Notes: generated by a model from the sequence alone, not told the origin. 13,395 nt of DNA from Paludibacter sp. (GCA_031284665.1 JAITXR010000358.1:1-13395), one strand, 5' to 3'; shown: positions 6,062 to 12,788, counted from the stretch's first letter. Made by a program: numbers and translations.

Positions 6062-7507
6062 ATGACAAATTTAACTTGTAACGAAGTATTTACGTGGTTT
6101 TTTGAAATTACGAAAATTCCCCGTCCATCAAAGCACGAAGAAAAAATTATTGCCTTTTTACAGAATTTTGCCAAAGAACGTTCTTTGTCGTGCAAAACAG
6201 ATAATGCAGGAAATGTGCTTATTAGCAAGCAGGCAAGCGCAGGTTCCGAAAATCGCGAAACTGTTGTTCTACAGGCACATACCGATATGGTTTGTGAGAA
6301 AAACAGCAATGTTGATTTTGACTTTTCAACGCAGGCAATTGATTATTACGTTGATGGCGACTGGCTCAAAGCGCACGGAACTACTCTCGGTGGTGATAAT
6401 GGAATTGGGATTGCGTTCTGCCTTGCCATCCTCGACAGCAAAACGGCTGAACATCCCCCGCTCGAATGTCTTTTTACTGTTGACGAAGAAACCGGATTGA
6501 CAGGTGCTTTTGCGCTAAAAAAGGATTTTTTAAGCGGAAAAACACTTATAAATCTTGACTCGGAAGACGATGGACAAATTTTTGTCGGCTGTGCAGGAGG
6601 TGTAAATACAACAGGAATATTGCCGTATAAAACCGATAAAACTCCGGCTGATTATTTTGCTTTTGAACTGTCGGTTGGCGAATTACTTGGCGGTCATAGT
6701 GGCGACGATATTAACAAAGGGCGCGGAAATGCCAATAAAATTATTAACCGTTTCCTGTGGCAAATAAATAACGAAACCGACCTCCGCCTTGCCACTTTTG
6801 ATGGCGGAAATTTACACAATGCCATTCCGCGCGAGGCGAGTGCAATAGCCTGTGTTCCATTTCATTACAAGGAAAAATTGCGTGTGGCATTTAATATTTT
6901 TGAAAGCGATGTTAAAAATGAATTTGCTGCTCGCGAGCCAAAATTAATCCTTGAACTCGAATCGTGCGAAATACCTGAAACTGTGATGGATAAAGCGAGT
7001 TCTGATACTTTGCTTAATCTGATTTATGCACTTCCTCACGGCGTTTCGGAAATAAGTTATGACATTGCCGGTTTGGTCGAAACATCCAATAATTTGTCGT
7101 CTGTAAAAATGCATAATGCCAACGAAATCGAAATAGTGATAAGCGAACGCAGCAGCATTGAGTCGGCAAAAAATGACATCAAAAACCGTATTGCAGCCGT
7201 TTTTACACTTGCCGGTGCAACAGTCAGCCATTCCGACGGCTATCCGGGCTGGAAACCAAATCTTAATTCTCAAATTCTGAAAACTGCCGAAAATGCTTAC
7301 GAACATCTTTTTGGCGAAAAGGCTCTTGTTCGCGCCATTCACGCAGGGCTTGAATGTGGTTTGTTTTTAGAAAAATATCCGGAGCTCGATATGATTTCAA
7401 TCGGACCGCAAATGTACGGAGTGCATTCTCCTGACGAACGATTAAGTATTTCTTCGACCGAGAAATGCTGGCAGTGGTTTTTGGAAATTCTACGCACCGC
7501 AAAGTAA
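6062..7507 (+). CDS. pepD: Cytosolic aminoacyl-histidine (Xaa-His) dipeptidase, peptidase family M20
   Basis: The protein is 481 aa, normal for PepD. It is a zinc-dependent cytosolic dipeptidase with broad specificity including Xaa-His, and has no signal peptide. The metal-site motifs are all visible: His73 and Asp75 in QAHTDM; bridging Asp112 in LGGDNG; Asp141-Glu142-Glu143 in TVDEETG (general base and ligand); Asp166 in INLDSED; and His455 in YGVHSPDE near the C-terminus. The lid/dimerisation region contains GELLGGHSGDDINKGRGNA (about 208-226), characteristic of PepD rather than PepT or carboxypeptidase G2. The ATG at 6062 follows an A-rich stretch, TAAAATAAT, typical of starts in this phylum. 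It stands alone on its transcript: the next plus-strand gene is 593 nt away. It could act on dipeptides such as those released by periplasmic DPP IV (9498-11672) after uptake, but this link is only metabolic inference. Confidence 0.94.
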   Translation: MTNLTCNEVFTWFFEITKIPRPSKHEEKIIAFLQNFAKERSLSCKTDNAGNVLISKQASAGSENRETVVLQAHTDMVCEKNSNVDFDFSTQAIDYYVDGDWLKAHGTTLGGDNGIGIAFCLAILDSKTAEHPPLECLFTVDEETGLTGAFALKKDFLSGKTLINLDSEDDGQIFVGCAGGVNTTGILPYKTDKTPADYFAFELSVGELLGGHSGDDINKGRGNANKIINRFLWQINNETDLRLATFDGGNLHNAIPREASAIACVPFHYKEKLRVAFNIFESDVKNEFAAREPKLILELESCEIPETVMDKASSDTLLNLIYALPHGVSEISYDIAGLVETSNNLSSVKMHNANEIEIVISERSSIESAKNDIKNRIAAVFTLAGATVSHSDGYPGWKPNLNSQILKTAENAYEHLFGEKALVRAIHAGLECGLFLEKYPELDMISIGPQMYGVHSPDERLSISSTEKCWQWFLEILRTAK

Positions 7508-7538
7508 AATAGGGGAGAGGGGAGAGTTTGCTCGCGCC

Positions 7539-7563
7539 ACCCCCAATCCGCTTCATTGGGGGT
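7539..7563. repeat. Palindrome with a 9-bp stem (ACCCCCAAT/ATTGGGGGT)
   Basis: ACCCCCAAT (7539-7547) and ATTGGGGGT (7555-7563) are exact reverse complements around a 7-nt loop, CCGCTTC. It lies 31 nt after the pepD stop codon, but no T-run follows, so it is more like a REP-type palindrome than an intrinsic terminator. Confidence 0.65.
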
Positions 7564-7652
7564 TGTTGAAGTTGCAACCCGCTACGAGGTTTGTGATATA
7601 TTGTTGTCCGTCTTATTCGTAGGCTAAAGCGTGCGGTTAATAAAGTGTCGCC

Positions 7653-7677
7653 TCCCGACAAGTCGGGACAAGTTCTG
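7653..7677 (-). repeat. Hairpin, minus-orientation arm of an inverted repeat pair
   Basis: TCCCGAC-AA-GTCGGGA (7653-7668) is a perfect 7-bp hairpin, enclosed by GCCTC (7650-7654) and GAGGC (7679-7683). Read on the minus strand, 7677-7653 matches the plus strand at 7918-7942 at 20 of 25 positions, around the core AACTTGTCC. Confidence 0.65.
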
Positions 7678-7835
7678 TGAGGCTAATCGCTGGCAGACGT
7701 TAATCACTACTTTGTGTCGTCGTGTTCAAAAATGTATTTTGCTTTTTGCCATTGGGACATTTGGGACTTTGATGGACAGACGGGATTGTCAGGGAATTAA
7801 CCATTAATCATTATTTCTCGTTTCTTAATCATAGT

Positions 7836-7900
7836 AATCTTAAAAATCATCTTAAAATCATAGTTCAGACAAAAAACGCAATGACGGCGGAGTTTGCTGT
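7836..7900 (+). repeat. Dispersed repeat module, copy B
   Basis: AATCATAGT, AATCTTAAA and AATCATCTT (9-nt period) lead into GTTCAGAC (7863-7870), an A-run, and GCAATGACGGCGGAG with TTTGCTGT (7878-7900). The same components occur in the same order on the minus strand at 4306-4222. Confidence 0.8.
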
Positions 7901-7917
7901 GTCCCGCTCTTCGTTGG

Positions 7918-7942
7918 CACAACTTGTCCTGATTTATCGAGA
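7918..7942 (+). repeat. Plus-orientation arm of the inverted repeat pair with 7653-7677
   Basis: This copy matches the reverse complement of 7653-7677 at 20 of 25 positions. The hairpin has decayed here (TCCTGATTTATCGAGA against TCCCGACTTGTCGGGA), suggesting an older copy. Confidence 0.55.
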
Positions 7943-7949
7943 ATGTTAA

Positions 7950-8013
7950 TTTCTTCATTCCTAAATTCCTAAATTCCTAAATTCCTAAATTCCTAAATTT
8001 CTTAATTTCTTCA
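7950..8013 (+). repeat. Octamer tandem array, eight 8-nt units
   Basis: One TTTCTTCA (7950-7957), five perfect TTCCTAAA units (7958-7997), then TTTCTTAA (7998-8005) and TTTCTTCA (8006-8013), all in exact 8-nt register. The degenerate units at both ends are alike. The array stops 36 nt before the -7 box of the helicase gene. Confidence 0.92.
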
Positions 8014-8016
8014 TTA

Positions 8017-8057
8017 GCACATTGTTTATTGGCTAATCGTTATTTTTCGTATCTTTG
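8017..8057 (+). promoter_or_regulatory. Candidate helicase promoter with an upstream 17-nt element
   Basis: TATCTTTG (8050-8057) is a full match to the -7 consensus, 43 nt before the GTG start. Two TTG candidates for the -33 box are present: 8029-8031 (18-nt spacer after TTGG) and 8022-8024 (25-nt spacer). Both lie inside GCACATTGTTTATTGGC (8017-8033), which recurs exactly, on the opposite strand, upstream of the DPP IV gene. Confidence 0.6.
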
Positions 8058-8100
8058 CAAAGTGCATTAATCACTAATTTGATATTCAATATTTATTCCT

Positions 8101-9495
8101 GTGTTACAAAACTTTATCTCGCAAAAAATACTTTCTGAATTTAAATATTCTCCTACCGAGCAGCAATCTGCACTAATTGATTTGTTGGGGCAGTTTGTGG
8201 TTTCCGGCGAAACGGAGAAATTGTTTCTACTCAAAGGTTTTGCAGGGACAGGTAAAACTACGATTATCAGCGCATTAGTGCGAGCGTTGTATGGTTTGAA
8301 ACAAAAAACGCTTCTGCTGGCTCCCACCGGACGAGCGGCAAAGGTGCTTTCGGGCTATTCGGGGTTTACGGCTTTTACCATTCACAAACATATTTATCGT
8401 CAAAATTCAATGGGCGATTTCCGTTTTTCGCTTTCGGATAATCTTTATAAAAACACGCTTTTTATTGTCGATGAGGCGTCGATGCTTGCAAATTCGTCGA
8501 GCGATACCGAGTTTGGCAGCGGGCGTTTGCTCGACGATTTGGTGGAATATGTTTATGCCGGCGATGGCTGTTCGCTATTGCTGCTTGGCGATACTGCGCA
8601 ACTTCCGCCGGTAAAGCAAACCATTAGTTCGGCAATGGATAGTGCATATTTGGCGGCTTACGGGCTGAAAATTTTTGAGTTTACGCTCACTCACGTTGTG
8701 CGTCAAGCATTGGAAAGCGGGATTTTGCATAATGCTACTAATTTGCGCCAACAGATTGAAAATGAAGATACTACAAGTTTTCCAAAGTTTCACACACAAG
8801 GTTTTAACGACATTCGCTATCTTTCGGGGCAGGAGTTTATTGACCAAATTCAATGCTCGTACGATGGAGTAGGAGTGGAGGATACGATTGTGATAACGCG
8901 GTCGAATAAGCGGTCGAATTTGTATAATACCGGCATCCGCACGCGGGTAATGCAGCGCGAAGACGAGATTTCGGGTGGTGATTTACTGATGATTACAAAA
9001 AATAATTATTATTGGAATAAACCGTATAAGGAAATTAATTTTATTGCCAATGGCGATATTCTTCAAATTGTGCGAGTGCGTAAATATCGCGAAATGTATG
9101 GTTTTCGTTTTGCGGAATTGTCGTTGCGCTCGCTCGATTATGGTTGGGAAATAGACGCTATGTTGTGGCTCGATATTTTGCAGGCTGAGTCGCCCACGCA
9201 CGCTACCGAATTGCACAAAACGCTAATTAACCGAATTGCAGAGGATTATCCTGAAATTACGGTTAAAAAAATGTTGTGGAGAAAAATTTACGAAAACGAC
9301 TTTTTTAATGCCTTGCAAGCCAAATTTGCATACGCCGTTACTTGTCACAAAGCGCAAGGCGGGCAGTGGAAAAAAGTTTTTATCGACCCCGGACAAGTGC
9401 CTGCCGAACAAGTAGATACCGGTTTTTTTCGATGGTTTTATACCGCACTCACTCGCGCTACCGATACCGTATTTTTGGTTAATTGCGAACAATAA
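8101..9495 (+). CDS. RecD-like SF1 (superfamily 1B) DNA helicase / AAA-family ATPase
   Basis: The protein is 464 aa. Walker A is GFAGTGKT (46-53), the APTGRAA motif Ia is at 74-80, Walker B is FIVDEAS (121-127), motif III is GDTAQLPP (163-170), motif V is TCHKAQGGQW (414-423) and motif VI is YTALTRA (447-453). This full SF1 set, with the THK-x-Q-G form, places it with RecD/Dda-type 5'-3' helicases with a UvrD_C_2 end, in the short stand-alone form common in Bacteroidetes. It lacks the N-terminal extension of RecD2. The start is GTG at 8101: an in-frame stop lies at 8080-8082 and the first internal Met falls after Walker A, so an ATG start would destroy the enzyme. No RecB/RecC or other repair gene is adjacent. 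A repair or replication role is the family expectation, not shown here. Confidence 0.92.
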   Translation: MLQNFISQKILSEFKYSPTEQQSALIDLLGQFVVSGETEKLFLLKGFAGTGKTTIISALVRALYGLKQKTLLLAPTGRAAKVLSGYSGFTAFTIHKHIYRQNSMGDFRFSLSDNLYKNTLFIVDEASMLANSSSDTEFGSGRLLDDLVEYVYAGDGCSLLLLGDTAQLPPVKQTISSAMDSAYLAAYGLKIFEFTLTHVVRQALESGILHNATNLRQQIENEDTTSFPKFHTQGFNDIRYLSGQEFIDQIQCSYDGVGVEDTIVITRSNKRSNLYNTGIRTRVMQREDEISGGDLLMITKNNYYWNKPYKEINFIANGDILQIVRVRKYREMYGFRFAELSLRSLDYGWEIDAMLWLDILQAESPTHATELHKTLINRIAEDYPEITVKKMLWRKIYENDFFNALQAKFAYAVTCHKAQGGQWKKVFIDPGQVPAEQVDTGFFRWFYTALTRATDTVFLVNCEQ

Positions 9496-9497
9496 TT

Positions 9498-11672
9498 TTA
9501 CAAATTTGCAATCACAAATTCGCTCATTCGCGTATATAAATGCCTGCGAGTTTGCTGTCCGAGAATGCTGTGATTACTGTCGGGATATATCTGTACTTCA
9601 AATTGTTTATCGGCGTCAATCAGATTTTTAATATATAGTAATGTGTTCTGATAGTGCACGTTATCGTCGGCAGTACCGTGAATTATAAGCAGTTTGCCGT
9701 TTAGATTTTGTGCTGCGGGCAAGGCTGATGTTTGTTCGTAAGCCTTAAAGTTGCTTTGTGGCAGTCCCATAAAACGTTCGGTATAAGCCGAATCGTACAG
9801 TCGCCAATCGGTAACGGGCGCAACGGCAATTCCAATTTTAAATACACTTTCGCTTGCGCTCAAAGCCCAAACTGTCATAGAGCCGCCAAAACTCCAGCCC
9901 CAGATTCCAATTCTTGTTTCGTCTATAAAAGGTTGATTTCCAAAGTATTTTGCGGTTTCGATTTGGTCGCGGGTTTCCAAAATTCCAAGTTGTCCGTAAG
10001 TGCATTTCCGAAATTCGGCACCACGCGCACCCGTTCCGCGTCCATCGGCGCAGGCAACCACAATGCCTTTGCTCGCCAAATAATATTCCCAACCGATATT
10101 CCAGCGGTCGAGCACTTCCTGCGAATTTGGTCCGCTGTATTGAACTAAAAGTAAAGGATATTTTTTTGTTTCATCAAAATTTGCCGGTTTCAAAATCCAC
10201 GCATTGAGTTCTGTACCGTCAGAAGTGGGAATGCTAATAAATTGTTTTTCGGGGAGTTGCAGGCTGATGAATTGTGATTTCAGTTCGTTATTTTCGATTA
10301 ATGGGCGAACAATTTTTCCTGCTGCGTTGCAAAGATTTACAGCATTTGGCTCCGACAATGATGAATAATTATCTACAAAATAAGAGAAACTGTTGTTAAA
10401 CGTCGCAGAATGAATTCCTTTGCTGTTGGTCAATTTAGTTTTTTTCCCTTTGTTGTCAATCGAAAAAATATTGCGTTGCAGCGGCGATGTTTCAGCCGAT
10501 TGATAATAAAGCGTTTTTTTCGCTTCGTCGTACCCGTAAAATTCAGTAACATCCCAATTCCCGCTTGTAATTTGCCGCATCAAACTTCCATTGATATTAT
10601 ATTGATAAATATGTCGATAGCCGTTGTGCTCGCTAATGTGAAAAAACGATTGATTGTCAGCCGTAAAGTACAAATTATCGTCGTTCGAGTAATCCACATA
10701 TCGGCTGTCGGTCTCGCTAAAAACAGATTTGCTGATGGTCGATTTGGCGTTGGCAATAATAAAATCGTAGCGGTTTTGCGTGCGGTTGAGTTTCAGAATG
10801 GCGAGTTGGTCGGGCGCAGCAGTCCATTGTATTTTGGGGATGTAAAAATCTTGGTCGGTAGCGGGCAGTTGCATTGTGCGCGTGGTTTTATTAAAATCGT
10901 CGTAAACGTGCACGCTCACTTTTGAATTGTTTTCGCCTGCTTTTGGATATTTAAATTTCAGAAGTTGCGGGTAAAGCAATGTGTTAACTTTGTCGGCAGC
11001 AGGAGCAGTAAATTTTTGTAAAGCAAATTCGGGGACTTCCGTTTCGTTGAACTTGGTGTATGCCAGCAGTTTACTGTCGCTACTCCAGCCAAAATGCCGT
11101 GTTGTTACAAATTCTTCTTCGTACACCCAATCGGGGATTCCGTTGATTATTTTCCCTGCGATTCCGTCGTTGGTAACGGCTATTTCGGTGCCAAAATCCA
11201 ATTTGCGAATGTACAAATTATTCTCACGAGCAAAGGCTACATAGCGGCTGTCGGGCGAAAAAAGCGGCACTTCCTGACTGCCATATTCCGAGAGCGGCGT
11301 GATTTCTCGGCGTTTTATGTCATAAATGTAATAATCGGCGGTAAAACTGCGGCGATAGCGATAGTGGACATTGCGGTAGAGCAAAATCTTTTTTTCGTCG
11401 GGGCTAAATTCGTATCCGGCAAAATCCTTGAATGGACATTTTTTTGCTTTCGAGATGCTGAAAAGTGTATCAACAACGTTTCCACTGCGATATTCACATT
11501 TGATAATAGCCTGATTATCAATTGCAGAACTATAAAATTCGCCGTCGTTCATCGAGCGTGGAATTGCAATCATTTTTGGGCGAAATTTGCCATCAGTAAT
11601 ATCGTAAAGCAGGTTTGCATTGCCGAAAACGATAAACAAAACTGCGATTGAAGTAAAAATTATTTTTTTCAT
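9498..11672 (-). CDS. Dipeptidyl peptidase IV, family S9B, exported
   Basis: The protein is 724 aa, typical of bacterial DPP IV. It removes N-terminal Xaa-Pro (and Xaa-Ala) dipeptides from peptides in the periplasm. The signal peptide is MKKIIFTSIAVLFIVFGNA (1-19). A beta-propeller (about 40-470) carries the DWVYEEEF segment (181-188), whose glutamates bind the substrate N-terminus. The alpha/beta-hydrolase domain (about 480-724) has Tyr512 in QYSGPNS (oxyanion hole), Ser594 in GWSFGG, Asp669 in HGTADDNVH and His701 in SNHSI. The spacing of this triad closely follows human DPP IV. There is no sign of truncation. The stop codon lies 2 nt from the stop of the convergent helicase gene, so neither gene has room for its own intergenic terminator. 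Related S9 peptidases exist, but the double-Glu motif supports S9B. Confidence 0.96.
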   Translation of the reverse strand: MKKIIFTSIAVLFIVFGNANLLYDITDGKFRPKMIAIPRSMNDGEFYSSAIDNQAIIKCEYRSGNVVDTLFSISKAKKCPFKDFAGYEFSPDEKKILLYRNVHYRYRRSFTADYYIYDIKRREITPLSEYGSQEVPLFSPDSRYVAFARENNLYIRKLDFGTEIAVTNDGIAGKIINGIPDWVYEEEFVTTRHFGWSSDSKLLAYTKFNETEVPEFALQKFTAPAADKVNTLLYPQLLKFKYPKAGENNSKVSVHVYDDFNKTTRTMQLPATDQDFYIPKIQWTAAPDQLAILKLNRTQNRYDFIIANAKSTISKSVFSETDSRYVDYSNDDNLYFTADNQSFFHISEHNGYRHIYQYNINGSLMRQITSGNWDVTEFYGYDEAKKTLYYQSAETSPLQRNIFSIDNKGKKTKLTNSKGIHSATFNNSFSYFVDNYSSLSEPNAVNLCNAAGKIVRPLIENNELKSQFISLQLPEKQFISIPTSDGTELNAWILKPANFDETKKYPLLLVQYSGPNSQEVLDRWNIGWEYYLASKGIVVACADGRGTGARGAEFRKCTYGQLGILETRDQIETAKYFGNQPFIDETRIGIWGWSFGGSMTVWALSASESVFKIGIAVAPVTDWRLYDSAYTERFMGLPQSNFKAYEQTSALPAAQNLNGKLLIIHGTADDNVHYQNTLLYIKNLIDADKQFEVQIYPDSNHSILGQQTRRHLYTRMSEFVIANL

Positions 11673-11694
11673 TTTGTGAGAATTTATTTGTCTG

Positions 11695-11725
11695 CAAAAT
11701 TAATAAATTAATGAACAATATGCAA
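11695..11725 (-). promoter_or_regulatory. Candidate promoter for the DPP IV gene
   Basis: On the minus strand TTG (11725-11723) is followed after 20 nt by TAATTTTG (11702-11695), matching the Bacteroidetes TTG/TAnnTTTG pattern at canonical spacing. The leader to the ATG at 11672 would be under 20 nt. Confidence 0.5.
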
Positions 11726-11830
11726 TTTGCCAATAAACAATGTGCCAATAAACAATAAACAAAGTGCCAATTAAGAAATGAAGGAATAAACAATGTGCCA
11801 ATAAACAATTAAACAATTAAGAAATTGAGA
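11708..11830 (-). repeat. Mosaic repeat region built from 7-9 nt words (AAACAAT, GTGCCAAT, AAGAAAT)
   Basis: The words AAACAAT, GTGCCAAT and AAGAAATN recur many times. GTGCCAATAAACAAT-type blocks start near 11742 and 11795, and GCCAATAAACAATGTGC (11729-11745) is the exact reverse complement of 8017-8033. The region sits directly upstream of, and partly overlaps, the DPP IV promoter. Confidence 0.8.
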
Positions 11831-11854
11831 AATATATTTTTTTTACATTTTTTT

Positions 11855-11890
11855 TTGTATGTATAATTAAAAAAACTTTTTTTATCTTTG
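11855..11890 (+). promoter_or_regulatory. Candidate promoter for the zinc-ribbon/CD225-DUF2752-TM2 operon
   Basis: TATCTTTG (11883-11890) matches the -7 consensus exactly and is preceded by TTG (11855-11857) at 25 nt. It is 150 nt upstream of the first start codon, implying a leader of about 140 nt. Confidence 0.55.
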
Positions 11891-11910
11891 CAACCAAGTT
11901 ATTTGTAAAA

Positions 11911-11934
11911 AAACATAAAAACATAAAAACATAA
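11911..11934 (+). repeat. Octamer array (AAACATAA x3) in the operon leader
   Basis: Three units of AAACATAA in exact 8-nt register lie 20 nt downstream of the -7 box. They would be transcribed as part of the 5' leader. Confidence 0.8.
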
Positions 11935-12040
11935 TGTCAATAATTGATATTTATATGTAAAAAGTTGTAAATAAGTCTAATAATCAACACAGTTTTTTAT
12001 CTTTAAAAGTGCACCCGAATACTTACAGGGTTTTTAAATT

Positions 12041-12424
12041 ATGAGTAAATATTGTCAAAATTGTGGTGCAGAGGTGGCTGACGAAGCCGTTGTCTGCGTA
12101 AAATGTGGTTGTGCTGTAAATGGAGCAAAAGCGACTGATGCATCGAAACCGCCTAAAACTTGGCTTGTACAGTCGATATTGGCAACTATATTTTGCTGCT
12201 TGCCATTGGGTATTGTGGGAATTATAAATGCCTCGAAAGTAGAATCCAAATTCTACGCCGGCGAAGTTGACGAGGCAAATCGCCTTTCGGCGCAGGCTGC
12301 CAAATGGACTAAATGGGGCTTTTGGATTGGATTGATAAGTTACATTCTTGGTATTGCCTTTAATATTGTCTATGCCCTTGTATTTGGTAACAGTTTATCT
12401 AATTTAAGTGGTTTTGGCTATTAA
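12041..12424 (+). CDS. Zinc-ribbon, CD225/dispanin-domain membrane protein
   Basis: The protein is 127 aa. An N-terminal zinc ribbon has Cys5-x2-Cys8 and Cys19-x2-Cys22. After a short linker comes a CD225/dispanin domain (about 41-110) with WLVQSILATIFCCLPLGIVGI, including the paired cysteines 52-53, then an amphipathic stretch with SKVESKFYAGEVDEANRLS, and a second membrane helix (about 92-116). CD225 is the domain of eukaryotic interferon-induced transmembrane proteins. Bacterial members are common and mostly uncharacterised, so antiviral function should not be assumed. The zinc ribbon is closely similar to that of the TM2 protein two genes downstream (12 of 20 residues identical from position 4). 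It is the first gene of a three-gene operon, and its end overlaps the next start. Confidence 0.88.
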   Translation: MSKYCQNCGAEVADEAVVCVKCGCAVNGAKATDASKPPKTWLVQSILATIFCCLPLGIVGIINASKVESKFYAGEVDEANRLSAQAAKWTKWGFWIGLISYILGIAFNIVYALVFGNSLSNLSGFGY

Positions 12425-12788
12425 GAAAATCGCCATTATAGTTGTAATTATTGTTCTTGGGATTATTTACATCCGATATAATCCCGAGAGCAGCAACTTT
12501 TTCCCAAAATGTCCGTTTTACGCACTCACAGGGCTTAAATGTCCGGGCTGCGGCTCGCAAAGAACAATTCATTATTTGCTGCATTTCGATTTTGCGGCAG
12601 CATTCAGGGCAAATGCTTTGCTTGTGATTTCAATTCCGTATATCGTTTTGGGGTTGATTTCTGACCATATCAAAAATCCAAAACAGTGGATGTTGAAATG
12701 GCGTAAGATATTATTTGGAAAAATTGCAATTGCTATTTTATTGATAATCATAATATTATTTTGGCTTTATCGCAATAATATTTTATAA
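12408..12788 (+). CDS. DUF2752 membrane protein
   Basis: The protein is 126 aa with an N-terminal membrane helix (about 8-24), a Cys-rich segment, and two further hydrophobic segments (about 68-84 and 104-122). The diagnostic DUF2752 motif is CPFYALTGLKCPGCGSQR (35-52), with Cys35, Cys45, Cys48 and Arg52, followed by the LLHFDFAAAFRAN segment. The molecular function of the family is unknown; the cysteines suggest metal or redox chemistry at the membrane, which is inference. The start is a GTG at 12408: a stop codon (12405-12407) lies immediately before it in frame, and no ATG occurs before the Cys motif. TTG at 12414 is possible. The gene overlaps the CD225 gene by 17 nt, so translation is probably coupled. 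Confidence 0.85.
   Translation: MVLAIKKIAIIVVIIVLGIIYIRYNPESSNFFPKCPFYALTGLKCPGCGSQRTIHYLLHFDFAAAFRANALLVISIPYIVLGLISDHIKNPKQWMLKWRKILFGKIAIAILLIIIILFWLYRNNIL

Larger units (their letters stand above)
7508..8100. other. 593-nt gene-free, repeat-dense spacer before the helicase gene
   Basis: I see no reliable coding sequence. In order it holds: a short purine heptad repeat AGGGGAG x2 (7511-7524) right after pepD; a 9-bp palindrome (7539-7563); a hairpin that is one arm of an inverted pair (7653-7677 with 7918-7942); two 9-nt repeats, TTGGGACAT and TTGGGACTT (7752-7769); repeat copy B (7836-7900); an octamer array (7950-8013); and the helicase promoter. No tRNA or ncRNA fold was recognised. 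Confidence 0.75.
11673..12040. other. Spacer between divergent DPP IV gene and the small membrane protein operon
   Basis: These 368 nt hold the DPP IV promoter (11695-11725), a mosaic repeat (11708-11830), the likely operon promoter (11855-11890), an octamer array (11911-11934) and a long leader. An 8-codon ORF (ATG 11934 to TAA 11960) lies in the leader; it is too short to call. A second box, TATCTTTA (11999-12006), 34 nt before the ATG, could be an alternative start site. Confidence 0.65.

Noticed and set aside
7640..7700. tRNA-like fold around the nested GCCTC/GAGGC and TCCCGAC/GTCGGGA stems
   Set aside because: No cloverleaf, anticodon arm or T-loop motif can be assembled; the nested stems fit a palindromic repeat.
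4222..7900. Composite transposon bounded by the inverted repeat copies
   Set aside because: The enclosed genes are a sugar dehydrogenase and pepD, with no transposase or recombinase and no visible target duplication.
7950..8013. CRISPR array
   Set aside because: The units are 8 nt and directly adjacent, with no spacers and no cas genes. It is a simple tandem array.
11094..11651. 185-codon open frame antisense to the DPP IV gene
   Set aside because: It overlaps the DPP IV propeller region, whose signal peptide and motifs are intact, and its translation shows no domain.
11934..11960. Leader peptide gene (8 codons) before the CD225 gene
   Set aside because: An ORF this short is expected by chance in such AT-rich DNA, and it has no repeated regulatory codon or attenuator hairpin. 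It is kept only as a remark in the leader finding.
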